DNA of 64,000 nucleotides, taken from CAVVPY01 sp963750295. Its GTDB lineage: Bacteria; Actinomycetota; Actinomycetes; Mycobacteriales; Jatrophihabitantaceae. The stretch covers positions 1 to 64,000 of the forward strand of contig CAVVPY010000002.1 in NCBI GenBank assembly GCA_963750295.1, given 5' to 3'. Position 1 is the first letter of the stretch. The number at the start of each line of letters is the position of its first letter. Below the pieces are notes generated by a model. The model saw only the letters and a list, made by a program, of their open reading frames with translations. It was not told the DNA's origin and made no database searches. Both the position numbers and the translations under genes were made by a program. Positions 1-8,142 of this stretch are shown here, piece after piece.

Positions 1-2108
1 CGTTCCAGGCGCTGGAGAAGTACGGCAACGACCTCACCGCCGCGGCGCGCGAGGGCAAGATCGACCCGGTCATCGGCCGCGACTCCGAGATCCGCCGCGT
101 CATCCAGGTGCTCAGCCGGCGGACGAAGAACAACCCCGTCCTCATCGGCGAGCCCGGCGTCGGCAAGACCGCGGTCGTCGAGGGGCTGGCGCAGCGCATC
201 GTCGCCGGCGACGTCCCCGAATCGCTGCGCGGCAAGAAGCTCATCGCCCTCGACCTGGGCGCGATGGTCGCCGGCGCGAAGTTCCGCGGCGAGTTCGAGG
301 AGCGGCTCAAGGCCGTGCTCACCGAGATCAAGGACGCAGGCGGCCAGGTCGTCACCTTCATCGACGAACTGCACACCGTGGTCGGCGCGGGCGCGACCGG
401 CGACTCGGCCATGGACGCGAGCAACATGCTCAAGCCGATGCTGGCCCGCGGCGAACTGCGCATGGTCGGCGCCACGACGCTGGACGAGTACCGCGAGCAC
501 ATCGAGAAGGACCCTGCCCTCGAACGACGGTTCCAGCAGGTGCTCGTCGGCGAACCGTCCGTCGAGGACACCATCGCGATCCTGCGCGGGCTGGCCGAGA
601 AGTACGAGGCGCACCACAAGGTGCAGATCAACGACGGCGCGCTGGTCGCGGCCGCCACCCTGTCGGACCGCTACATCACCAGCCGCTTCCTGCCCGACAA
701 GGCGATCGACCTCGTGGACGAGGCCGCGTCGCGGCTGCGGATGGAGATCGACTCGAGCCCGGTCGAGATCGACCAGCTTCAGCGCGTGGTCAACCGGCTG
801 ACGATGGAAGAGATGGCGCTGGCCAAAGAGACCGACGAGGCGTCGATCGAAAGGCTGGCGCGGCTGCGAAGCGAGCTCGCCGACCAGCGCGAGCAACTGG
901 CCGCCCTCACCGCCCGGTGGGAGCGCGAGAAGACCGGCCTCAACCGCGTCGGCGAGCTCAAGGAACAGCTCGACCACCTGCGCGGGCAGGCCGAGCGCGC
1001 CCAGCGCGACGGCGATTTCGAGACCGCGTCCCGGCTGCTCTACGGCGAACTGCCGGCGCTGGAGAAGGAACTCGACGCGGCGATCAACGCCGAACCGCAG
1101 GAGGACGTCCTCGTCAAGGAGGAAGTCACCGCCGACGACATCGCCGACGTCGTCGCGGCCTGGACGGGCATCCCGGCCGGCCGGTTGATGGAGGGCGAAA
1201 CCGCCAAGCTGCTGCGGATGGAGGACGATCTCGGCGCGCGCGTCATCGGGCAGAAGCAGGCCATCCAGGCAGTGTCGGACGCGGTGCGCCGAGCGCGGGC
1301 CGGCATCAGCGACCCGAACCGTCCCACCGGGTCGTTCCTGTTCCTCGGCCCGACCGGTGTCGGCAAGACCGAGCTGGCCAAGGCGCTCGCCGCGTTCCTG
1401 TTCGACGACGAGCGGGCGATGGTCCGCATCGACATGAGCGAGTACAGCGAGAAGCACTCCGTCGCCCGGCTGGTCGGCGCCCCGCCCGGCTACGTCGGCT
1501 ACGAGGAGGGTGGCCAGCTGACCGAGGCGGTGCGCCGCCGCCCGTACACCGTCGTGCTGCTGGACGAGGTCGAGAAGGCGCACCCGGACGTGTTCGACGT
1601 GCTGCTCGCCGTCCTCGACGACGGCCGGCTCACCGACGGGCAGGGCCGCACGGTCGACTTCCGCAACACGATCCTGGTGCTGACGTCCAACCTCGGTTCG
1701 CACGCACTCGTCAGCGACGTGCCGGAGGAACTGAAGCGCGACGCGGTGATGGGGATCGTGCGCGAGCACTTCAAGCCCGAATTCCTCAACCGGCTCGACG
1801 ACATCGTCGTGTTCGACGCGCTGACGACCGAGGACCTCACCCGCATCGTCGACATCCAGGTCGCGGCGCTCGCCGCCCGGCTCGCCGGACGCCGGCTCAC
1901 CCTCGACGTGACCGACGCGGCGCGCGAGTGGCTGGCGCTCACCGGGTTCGACCCGCTCTACGGCGCCCGCCCGCTGCGTCGCCTGGTGCAGACCGCGATC
2001 GGCGACACGCTCGCCCGCGAACTGCTCGCCGGGACGATCCGCGACGGGCAGGCCGTGCGGGTGGACGCGCTCGAGGACCGTTCCGGGCTGTCGGTGTCGG
2101 CCGCGTGA
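1..2108 (+). CDS. clpB: ATP-dependent disaggregase ClpB, C-terminal part
   Basis: Hexameric AAA+ disaggregase that pulls proteins out of aggregates together with DnaK. The frame is open from base 3 and the N-terminus lies outside the window, leaving about 701 residues. Visible in order: first Walker A GEPGVGKT (bases 147-170), Walker B with FIDELH, an Arg-rich coiled-coil middle domain (about 770-1110) that distinguishes ClpB from ClpA, second Walker A GPTGVGKT (1347-1370), the pore-loop sequence GAPPGYVGYEEGG, Walker B LLDEVEKAHPDVF, and the C-terminal small domain (YGARPLRRL). The TGA stop at 2106-2108 directly abuts the stop codon of the convergent gene, forming the six-base palindrome TGATCA with no spacer. 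No sign of damage in the visible part. Confidence 0.97.
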   Translation, partial: FQALEKYGNDLTAAAREGKIDPVIGRDSEIRRVIQVLSRRTKNNPVLIGEPGVGKTAVVEGLAQRIVAGDVPESLRGKKLIALDLGAMVAGAKFRGEFEERLKAVLTEIKDAGGQVVTFIDELHTVVGAGATGDSAMDASNMLKPMLARGELRMVGATTLDEYREHIEKDPALERRFQQVLVGEPSVEDTIAILRGLAEKYEAHHKVQINDGALVAAATLSDRYITSRFLPDKAIDLVDEAASRLRMEIDSSPVEIDQLQRVVNRLTMEEMALAKETDEASIERLARLRSELADQREQLAALTARWEREKTGLNRVGELKEQLDHLRGQAERAQRDGDFETASRLLYGELPALEKELDAAINAEPQEDVLVKEEVTADDIADVVAAWTGIPAGRLMEGETAKLLRMEDDLGARVIGQKQAIQAVSDAVRRARAGISDPNRPTGSFLFLGPTGVGKTELAKALAAFLFDDERAMVRIDMSEYSEKHSVARLVGAPPGYVGYEEGGQLTEAVRRRPYTVVLLDEVEKAHPDVFDVLLAVLDDGRLTDGQGRTVDFRNTILVLTSNLGSHALVSDVPEELKRDAVMGIVREHFKPEFLNRLDDIVVFDALTTEDLTRIVDIQVAALAARLAGRRLTLDVTDAAREWLALTGFDPLYGARPLRRLVQTAIGDTLARELLAGTIRDGQAVRVDALEDRSGLSVSAA

Positions 2109-2690
2109 TCAGGCCTTCGCGACGCGCAGCCACGCGGTGACCCGCGCCGGCCACGCCAGCGACAGCGCGATGATCACCAGTGCGCAGAAGATGAGCGACC
2201 ACACGACCGAGCCCCCGTCGGAGCGGATCAGCCAGTAGACCGACTCGCCGATCACGATCCCCGAGCCGACGCTGAGCACGACGCGCGCGGTGCTGCTGCC
2301 GCCGGAGAACCCGACCGCCCCGGCGATGAGCAGGCCGCCGGCAACCAGGTTGATGACCCCGTCGATCGCGAGTTCGGCCGTCAGCAGCGTGTGGTTACCG
2401 GCGAGCCGGTCCAGGCTGTCGACGACCGACGCGCCGAGCAGCAACAGCAGCCCGGCGACGATCAGCAGCCCCGCGGTGACGTAGGCGAGCACGGCCGCGC
2501 CGACCACACCGCTGGGACGCTGCGCCCGGGCCGGCCCGTAGCCCGGGTAGCCCGGGTAGCCCGGCGGGACGGGATAGCCCGGCGGCGGATAGCCCGGCGC
2601 GGGGTAGTAGCCGGGCGGTGGCGGGCCGGGCGGGAGCGGCGGGCCGGTGCCGTAGGCGTTCGGGTCGTACGGATCGCCGGGGTGTGTCAT
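2109..2690 (-). CDS. proline-rich N-terminus membrane protein
   Basis: 193 residues. The first ~55 residues are a Pro/Gly/Tyr-rich low-complexity tail (repeats of the PGYPGYP type), followed by about four hydrophobic segments (near residues 62-85, 105-128, 135-152 and 160-180). This layout is common in uncharacterised actinobacterial membrane proteins, where the tail is usually cytoplasmic. The ATG start at 2690 is supported by a purine-rich GGGAGGGG just upstream on the minus strand. The stop codon abuts that of clpB in convergent orientation. Function is unknown. Two further proteins with similar tails follow within 1.3 kb, which suggests local family expansion. Confidence 0.8.
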   Translation of the reverse strand: MTHPGDPYDPNAYGTGPPLPPGPPPPGYYPAPGYPPPGYPVPPGYPGYPGYGPARAQRPSGVVGAAVLAYVTAGLLIVAGLLLLLGASVVDSLDRLAGNHTLLTAELAIDGVINLVAGGLLIAGAVGFSGGSSTARVVLSVGSGIVIGESVYWLIRSDGGSVVWSLIFCALVIIALSLAWPARVTAWLRVAKA

Positions 2691-2876
2691 CGCCCCTCCC
2701 TGGCCTCACGGTTGCTCCGGGCGCGTCCGCGACTCGAGCGACGATACCGGTGCGGTGCCATATCAGCCGTTTCGACCGAGCCCGGCCGGCCAGTTCGTGC
2801 GATCATCGCCGCAGACCCGGCGGTCGTCCCGTTGCCGCCATCGATCCGACGCTGATCACCCACGTGGAGGCCGATC

Positions 2877-3284
2877 ATGACCAACCCTGGTGACCCCCAG
2901 GTGCCGCAGGACGGCTACCCGTCCGCTCCGCCACCCGGCTACGGCTACCCGCAACAGCAAGGCGGCTACCCCCAGCAAGGCGGCTACCCGCAGCAGGGTG
3001 GCTACCCGGTCGCCCCGCCGCCCGGCTACGGCTACCCGCCGCAGCAGCAGGGCAACGGCCTGGCAGTGGCCGGCCTGGTCTGCGGCATCGTCGGACTGCT
3101 GATCGCGAACATCATCCTGGGGCCGCTCGCGATCATCTTCGGCAGCGTCGGGATCTCGCGGGCCAACAAGGGTGCGCCGCGCAAGAACATGGCGATCGCC
3201 GCGCTGGTGCTCGGCATCCTGGACATCGTCGTGTGGATCATCATCCTGGCGGCCGTGTCCAACGGGAACGGCTTCACCTACTAG
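2877..3284 (+). CDS. DUF4190-type membrane protein with GGYPQQ repeats
   Basis: 135 residues. Residues 1-58 are low complexity with repeated GGYPQQ and APPPGYGYP units. A double-hairpin DUF4190-type membrane domain follows, with GLAVAGLVCGIVGLL and MAIAALVLGILDIVVW forming the two hydrophobic halves, joined by a basic loop SRANKGAPRKN. These are family features; no biochemical role is established. The ATG at 2877 opens the Pro-rich tail directly. It lies 186 bases from the divergent neighbour at 2690, so each probably has its own promoter. It resembles the protein encoded on the opposite strand at 3309-3956. Confidence 0.82.
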   Translation: MTNPGDPQVPQDGYPSAPPPGYGYPQQQGGYPQQGGYPQQGGYPVAPPPGYGYPPQQQGNGLAVAGLVCGIVGLLIANIILGPLAIIFGSVGISRANKGAPRKNMAIAALVLGILDIVVWIIILAAVSNGNGFTY

Positions 3285-3308
3285 CCGCGGACCGTCGCGG
3301 TTGGTCGA

Positions 3309-3956
3309 TCAGAACTGGTCGCGGACGCACTGGCTGAATTCGCTCGACCCGCTCGGGTACTGGTCGCACTGGTTCGAGACGTGGATGTAGAACGCCGTGA
3401 GCAGGATCGCCAGCACCGCGCCGACCGCGCCGCAGACGATGCCTGAGATCGCCATCGCCCGTCCGTCACGTCCGGGCGTCCGAGCGGCCTGGTTCAGCGC
3501 GATGATCCCGAACACCACGGCCAGCACGACCGGGATGACGTCGAGCAGGCTGAGGATCGCCAGCGGGATCGAGGCGATACCGAGCACCAGCGAGGCGACG
3601 GCCTTGCCCGTCTTCGGCGCGGCCGGCGGTCCGTAGAACGGCTGCCCGGGCGGGCCGTACCCGTAGCCGGGCGGTGGCGTCGCGCCGTAATGCGGGGGCG
3701 GCGGCGGTGAGGCGGTGTACCCCGACCCGGGGGGCGGGTAGTACGGCGGCGGTTGCTGCTGCGGCGGGTATTGCGGCGCCGGCGGCGCCTGCTGGGGCGG
3801 GCGGTAGCCGGGTGGCGCGTACTCGGGTGCCACAGGGTGCTCGGGCGCGCCGAAGCGGTACGGATCGAAGTCGGGTTCGGGTTCGGTGGCCGGTTTGTCC
3901 AGCGATACCGGCTCGTCGCCGCCCGGGTGCTGCGTGTCATCCGGGGGCGTGGTCAT
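3309..3956 (-). CDS. DUF4190-type membrane protein, long proline-rich tail
   Basis: 215 residues from the ATG at 3956. The frame stays open further upstream, but this start gives MTTPPDD followed by an acidic then Pro/Tyr-rich tail, as in its neighbours, and avoids overlap with the divergent gene at 4032. Two hydrophobic hairpins (KAVASLVLGIASIPLAIL, VVLAVVFGIIALN, then AISGIVCGAVGAVLAILL) match the DUF4190 layout, with the polar loop QAARTPGRDGR between the halves. The C-terminus (about 20 residues) is probably extracytoplasmic and contains two cysteines that could pair. Function unknown. Convergent with 2877-3284, with 24 bases between stops. Confidence 0.8.
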   Translation of the reverse strand: MTTPPDDTQHPGGDEPVSLDKPATEPEPDFDPYRFGAPEHPVAPEYAPPGYRPPQQAPPAPQYPPQQQPPPYYPPPGSGYTASPPPPPHYGATPPPGYGYGPPGQPFYGPPAAPKTGKAVASLVLGIASIPLAILSLLDVIPVVLAVVFGIIALNQAARTPGRDGRAMAISGIVCGAVGAVLAILLTAFYIHVSNQCDQYPSGSSEFSQCVRDQF

Positions 3957-4031
3957 GCCGAAACTGTAGTCACTGCGGCCCTGGCGCCGCCGTCGAGACG
4001 CACGCTCGCCCCGGCCACGTAGACTGCGCCG

Positions 4032-4850
4032 GTGGACGACACAGCGAACACGACCGCGCCCGGAACCAAGCCTGGACGAGTCTCGATGACCAAATCGAGC
4101 GCGGCCCGCGAACCCGCCGAGCAGATCGCACCACCGCGGTCGATCCAACTCGTCGTGGTCGCGATCGGGGTGGTGATCGCCGGGCTGGCGGTCCGCGCGC
4201 TGGGCCTGCTGGGCTCGAGCGACACGCTGATCAGCTACCTGGTCAAGACCAACGCCGATGCGAAGAAGCCGGTCGCGAACTACCTGGCTGACCACGCCCA
4301 GGCCGATCTGCACGCGTTGCGCGTCGGTGCCGGTATCGAAGCGGCCGTCGTCGCGGTCGCCCTGCTGCTGCTCGCCTTCTCGATCCGGCGTACCCGCACG
4401 GCGAGCGGTTCGCGATGGGCGCTGCTGATCGTGCTCGTCCTGACCAGCACCCCGTTCTACGTCATCCCGGTGGTCGGCTGGCCGATCCTGCCGCAGGCGG
4501 CCAGCGTGGTCGCCGGTGTCGGCGCGATCGCCGCGCTGGTGCTGACGTTCCTGCCGACGTCCATGCAGTACTTCCGCCAGTGCCGCGACGCGATGGTGCC
4601 GCCGGAACTGCGTGGCCAGCCGCGTCCGTCCCTGTTCGGGTCACGCCGCCAGCGTCCCGGCGGTGGGCTCGGCAGCCTCGCCAACGCAGGACGCCCCGCG
4701 ACGCGCCCGGCGGCGACCCGTCCGGGCCCGGCCGCGGCGAGTTCGACCCGGTCGAAGGCGAAGGTCAGATCGGACGCCGACGCGATCGCCAAGGGCGCCG
4801 AACTGGCCCGCTCCCGGGCCAAGGCCAGCAAGCCGCGCCGAAGCGAATAG
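4032..4850 (+). CDS. four-helix membrane protein with basic C-terminal tail
   Basis: 272 residues from a GTG at 4032; an internal ATG at 4086 (MTKSSAA) is an alternative start. Four hydrophobic segments are visible (around residues 37-60, 100-120, 128-148 and 153-175). A ~90-residue cytoplasmic tail rich in Arg, Lys, Pro and Ala follows, ending SRAKASKPRRSE. I recognise no catalytic motif. It lies three bases upstream of a short-chain dehydrogenase gene and may be co-transcribed with it, pyrE and the methyltransferase. Probably a lineage-restricted actinobacterial membrane protein of unknown role. Confidence 0.72.
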   Translation: MDDTANTTAPGTKPGRVSMTKSSAAREPAEQIAPPRSIQLVVVAIGVVIAGLAVRALGLLGSSDTLISYLVKTNADAKKPVANYLADHAQADLHALRVGAGIEAAVVAVALLLLAFSIRRTRTASGSRWALLIVLVLTSTPFYVIPVVGWPILPQAASVVAGVGAIAALVLTFLPTSMQYFRQCRDAMVPPELRGQPRPSLFGSRRQRPGGGLGSLANAGRPATRPAATRPGPAAASSTRSKAKVRSDADAIAKGAELARSRAKASKPRRSE

Positions 4851-4853
4851 CAC

Positions 4854-5615
4854 GTGCCCACCGCGCTCGTCACCGGCGCATCGGCCGGGCTCGGGGCCGA
4901 GTTCGCGCGGCAACTGGCCGCGTCGGGTCACGACCTCGTCCTCGTCGCCCGCGACGGTGACCGGCTCGAGTCGGCGCGGCGGGCGCTGTCGGCGAAGCAC
5001 GGGGTGGCGGTCGAGGCGCTGGTCGCCGACCTGACGACCGACGAGGGGTGCGCCGCCGTGGCGGCCCGCATCGCGGACCCGCCCATCGACGTCCTCGTCA
5101 ACAACGCCGGGATCGGCACCTACCAGCCGTTCGGCACCGCCTCGCTCGCCGCGGAAGAGGCGCAACTGGACCTCAACATCCGCGCGGTGCTGCGGTTGGC
5201 GCACGCCGCCGTGCCGGTCATGGTGGCGCGCGGGTCGGGTCAGCTCATCAACATCTCGTCCTTCTCCTCCTTCGTCCCGCGCGGGTCGAACGCGACCTAC
5301 GCCGCGAGCAAGTCGTGGGTCACCATGTTCAGCGAGGCGCTCTCGGTGCAGTTGGCCGGCACCGGCGTCCAGGTCACGGCGATCTGCCCCGGGTTCACCC
5401 GCACCGAGTTCCACGAGCGCGCGCAGGCCGACATGGCGCACGTCCCCGACCGCATGTGGCTCGCGGCCGAGGACGTGGTGCGCGAAGGGCTCGCGGACGC
5501 GCGGCGGGGGATGCCGGTGAGCGTCCCGAGCCGGCAGTACCGGACCTTGCGCACCGCCGTGCGGTTGGTGCCGCGGTCGCTGCTGCGCCGGATCATGGCC
5601 CGCCGGGCGTTCTGA
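4854..5615 (+). CDS. short-chain dehydrogenase/reductase
   Basis: 253 residues with a Rossmann fold. The N-terminal cofactor motif TGASAGLG is at residues 7-14, NNAG near residue 83, the catalytic Ser in INISSFSSF and the YAASK Tyr/Lys pair near residue 148, and the PG motif after it (ICPGFTRTEF). This is a classical NAD(P)H-dependent oxidoreductase; the substrate cannot be read from sequence. Start is GTG at 4854, giving VPTALVTG with the usual short lead before the glycine-rich loop. It sits 15 bases before pyrE and follows 4032-4850 by three bases, suggesting one transcript. Confidence 0.9.
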   Translation: MPTALVTGASAGLGAEFARQLAASGHDLVLVARDGDRLESARRALSAKHGVAVEALVADLTTDEGCAAVAARIADPPIDVLVNNAGIGTYQPFGTASLAAEEAQLDLNIRAVLRLAHAAVPVMVARGSGQLINISSFSSFVPRGSNATYAASKSWVTMFSEALSVQLAGTGVQVTAICPGFTRTEFHERAQADMAHVPDRMWLAAEDVVREGLADARRGMPVSVPSRQYRTLRTAVRLVPRSLLRRIMARRAF

Positions 5616-5630
5616 CTACTGTCTTATCGC

Positions 5631-6152
5631 GTGACCGACCGACTGCTCGAGCTGATCCGCGATCTCGCCGTGGTGCACGGCAAGGTGACACTGTCGTCCG
5701 GGCAGCAGGCCGACTACTACATCGACCTGCGCCGGATCTCGCTGCACCGCGAGGCCGCGCCGCTGGTCGGGCAGGCGATGCGCACGCTGACCGCGGACTG
5801 GGCCTACGACGCCGTGGGCGGGCTGACCCTGGGCGCGGACCCGGTGGCGACGGCGATCATGCACGCCTCCGGCGGGACGGTCGATGCGTTCGTCGTCCGC
5901 AAGGCCGGTAAGGCGCACGGGATGCAGCAGCAGATCGAGGGCCCGTCGGTCACGGGACGGCGCGTGCTCGTGGTCGAGGACACCTCGACCACCGGCTCGT
6001 CCCCTCTCACGGCGATTTCTGCGCTGACCGAGGCGGCGGCCGAGATCGTCGGGGTTGCGCTCATCGTCGACCGGGGCGGGTCGCCCGCGATCGAGGCGGC
6101 CGGCTACGAGTGCCGCGCGGTGTATTCGCTGGCCGACCTGGGTCTGGCGTGA
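5631..6152 (+). CDS. pyrE: orotate phosphoribosyltransferase
   Basis: 173 residues. Converts orotate and PRPP to orotidine 5'-monophosphate in pyrimidine synthesis. The PRPP-binding signature VLVVEDTSTTGSS is clear near residues 104-116, and the N-terminal KVTLSSGQQADYYIDLR matches the family's substrate-contact region. Length is typical of bacterial PyrE. Starts with GTG at 5631. Its TGA overlaps the GTG start of the methyltransferase gene (GTGA), so the two are translationally coupled. The other pyr genes are not in this window, as is common when actinobacterial pyrE lies apart from the pyr operon. Confidence 0.95.
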   Translation: MTDRLLELIRDLAVVHGKVTLSSGQQADYYIDLRRISLHREAAPLVGQAMRTLTADWAYDAVGGLTLGADPVATAIMHASGGTVDAFVVRKAGKAHGMQQQIEGPSVTGRRVLVVEDTSTTGSSPLTAISALTEAAAEIVGVALIVDRGGSPAIEAAGYECRAVYSLADLGLA

Positions 6153-6805
6153 CTGCTCCGGTGGCTGACCTCGTCGGGGTGGGGCCGCACGCGGAACCGT
6201 GGCCGTCCGATGCGCGGCTGGATCCGGACCTGCTGCGCGAGGGCGACCGCCGCAACGTCGCCGACCGCTACCGGTACTGGCGGGTGGACGCCATCGTCGC
6301 CGACCTCGACACCCGGCGGCACGAGTTCGCGGTGGCGATCGAGAACTGGCAGCACGACCTGAACATCGGGACCGTCGTGCGCACCGCGAACGCCTTCCTC
6401 GCGCGCGAGGTGGTGATCGTCGGACGTCGGCGCTGGAACCGGCGCGGCGCGATGGTGACCGATCGCTACCAGCACATCCACCACGTCGCCTCGGTGGCCG
6501 AACTGGCCGAGTACGCGGCCGAAGGCGGCTACTCGGTGGTGGCCGTCGACAACCTGCCCGGCGCCGTCCCGCTCGAGACGGCCGCGCTGCCGCGCAAGGC
6601 GCTGCTGCTGTTCGGCCAGGAAGGGCCGGGGCTCACCGACGAGGCGCGCGCGGTGGCGTCCATGGTCTGCTCGATCGCCCAGTACGGCTCGACCCGTTCG
6701 ATCAACGCGGGCGTGGCTGCCGGGATCGCGATGCACGCCTGGATCCGGCAGCACGCGGACGGGTTCAGCGCTGGCGCAGGTAGCGACCGAAGTGCGGGAC
6801 GGTGA
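6149..6805 (+). CDS. TrmH/SpoU-family RNA 2'-O-methyltransferase
   Basis: 218 residues from the GTG at 6149, chosen because it overlaps the pyrE stop as GTGA. The SPOUT fold motifs are present: NWQHDLNIGTVVRTANAF (motif 1, with the Asn and Arg that bind SAM and RNA), LLLFGQEGPGLT (motif 2), and IAQYGSTRSINAGVAAGIAM (motif 3, the knot). The family methylates ribose in tRNA or rRNA; the target here is unknown. The last 41 bases overlap the 3' end of the convergent ATPase gene (6765-7937), an unusually long coding overlap, so the true C-terminus should be treated with slight caution. Confidence 0.9.
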   Translation: MTAPVADLVGVGPHAEPWPSDARLDPDLLREGDRRNVADRYRYWRVDAIVADLDTRRHEFAVAIENWQHDLNIGTVVRTANAFLAREVVIVGRRRWNRRGAMVTDRYQHIHHVASVAELAEYAAEGGYSVVAVDNLPGAVPLETAALPRKALLLFGQEGPGLTDEARAVASMVCSIAQYGSTRSINAGVAAGIAMHAWIRQHADGFSAGAGSDRSAGR

Positions 6806-7937
6806 ACGCGATCCGGCCCCGCTGGCCCGAGTAGACCAGGCCCTTCTTCAGCAGCGCGTCGCGGGCCGGTGACAGCGACTGGGACGGCCGGGCGAGCTTC
6901 GCGGCGACCGCGGCGGTGGGCACGGCGTCGTCCTGGGTGGTCTCGTCAGCGACGTCGGCCATCGCGCGCAGGTACTCGCGCTCGGCCGGCGTGGCCCGCT
7001 CGTAGCGCGATCCGAAGAAGCCGACGGCCAGCTCGGCCTCGGCCTCGGGGGCGGCGACGGCGACGTCCGCGGCGGTGACGGGGGAGCGGGGCGCGACGTC
7101 CCAGGCCGCCTTTCCGTAGGCCTGGACGAAGTACGGGTAGCCGCCGGTCACCTCGTACATGGCGGCGAGCGCGTCCTCGGCGAAGGCGGCGCCCTCGCTC
7201 TGTGCCGGGACCTGCAGGGCGGCGTCCGCGGCGGCGCGGTCGAGCCGGTCGATGCGGGCGTAGCGAAACAGCCGCTCGGAGTAGGACTTGCTGGCGGACA
7301 GGACGGCGGGCAGGTGCGGCAGCCCGGCGCCCACGACCACGAGGGGCAGGCGCTGCTGGGCCAGTTCGTGGCACGCCGCGCACAGTGCGGACACCTCGCG
7401 CGGGCCGAGATCCTGCAGTTCGTCGACGAACAGGGCGATGCCGCGGCCGGTGTCGGCCCCGAGGCCCGCCACGTCGCTGAGCAGCTCGACCAGGTCGATC
7501 TCGATGTCGCCGGAATCGGCGCGTCCACTCACCACCGGGGCGTCGATGCCGGCCTGCCACCGGTCGCGCATCGTGCTCGCGTCGCGCTGGACGAAGGACT
7601 TCAGGACGCCGAGGACGTGCTCGGCCTGCGCCGGCTGACCGAGTTCGCGGATCGCGAGGTGCAGCGCGGCGCCGAGCGCCCGGCGCAGCGGCTGCTCGGG
7701 GCGTGCCTCGAACTTGCCGGTGCCCCAACCGCGGCGGACCGCGCTCGAGCGCATCGCGTTGAGCAGGACCGTCTTGCCGACGCCGCGCAGGCCGGTGAGG
7801 ACGATCGAGCGCTCGGGGCGGCCGTTCGCCACGCGCTCGAGCGCGACGTCGAAGCCCGCGAGTTCGGCGTCGCGTCCGGCGAGTTCCGGGGGGCGCTGAC
7901 CCGCGCCGGGGGCGTACGGGTTGCGGACCGGGTCCAT
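6765..7937 (-). CDS. AAA+ ATPase (ORC/Cdc6-like ATP-binding protein)
   Basis: 390 residues. Walker A LTGLRGVGKT near residues 47-56, Walker B IALFVDELQDL near residues 160-172, a sensor-like VVVGAGLPHLP, and the sequence YEVTGGYPYFVQAYG that recurs in the Archaeal_ATPase/ORC-type group. The C-terminal ~90 residues look like a winged helix (PSQSLSPARDALLKKGLVYSGQRGRIAFTVPHFGRYL). Such proteins are widespread in actinobacteria as single genes, often linked to mobile or defence loci, with no assigned role. No partner gene is visible here. It is convergent with the methyltransferase and overlaps it by 41 bases. Confidence 0.85.
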   Translation of the reverse strand: MDPVRNPYAPGAGQRPPELAGRDAELAGFDVALERVANGRPERSIVLTGLRGVGKTVLLNAMRSSAVRRGWGTGKFEARPEQPLRRALGAALHLAIRELGQPAQAEHVLGVLKSFVQRDASTMRDRWQAGIDAPVVSGRADSGDIEIDLVELLSDVAGLGADTGRGIALFVDELQDLGPREVSALCAACHELAQQRLPLVVVGAGLPHLPAVLSASKSYSERLFRYARIDRLDRAAADAALQVPAQSEGAAFAEDALAAMYEVTGGYPYFVQAYGKAAWDVAPRSPVTAADVAVAAPEAEAELAVGFFGSRYERATPAEREYLRAMADVADETTQDDAVPTAAVAAKLARPSQSLSPARDALLKKGLVYSGQRGRIAFTVPHFGRYLRQR

Positions 7938-8040
7938 GATCGGACTGTATCCGGCTCTCTAGCGAAAACCGCAGATTGAGCGATACACCCCGATCGTGTC
8001 GCGTCCGCGGGGGTGCGGGGTCGTCCACCCCGGGCCTGAG

Positions 8041-8142
8041 TGACGCCTGCCGCGGGTGGGAGACGGCGAAAAGGTCGTCTCTGATCTTCCGGAGCCGTCA
8101 CTCGACCGAACAGGGGCGACCAGGAGCCGTCACTCGACCGAA
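8041..8142 (-). repeat. REP-like element plus 20-bp direct repeat downstream of map
   Basis: Read on the minus strand from the map stop, a 20-base unit TTCGGTCGAGTGACGGCTCC occurs twice (8142-8123 and 8110-8091), each containing TGA. The distal copy runs into CCGGAAGATCAGAGACG, a 17-base sequence found identically at 53.39 kb, then a hairpin GAGACG...CGTCTC and a closing CGTCA that pairs with the opening TGACG. This looks like a nested-hairpin dispersed repeat, possibly acting as the map terminator. It lies in the 192-base gap between the ATPase start and the map stop. Confidence 0.75.

Noticed and set aside
2941..3040. Repeat array in the GGYPQQ-encoding DNA as a CRISPR or regulatory repeat
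   Set aside because: The repeats are in frame and encode a low-complexity protein tail typical of DUF4190 proteins.
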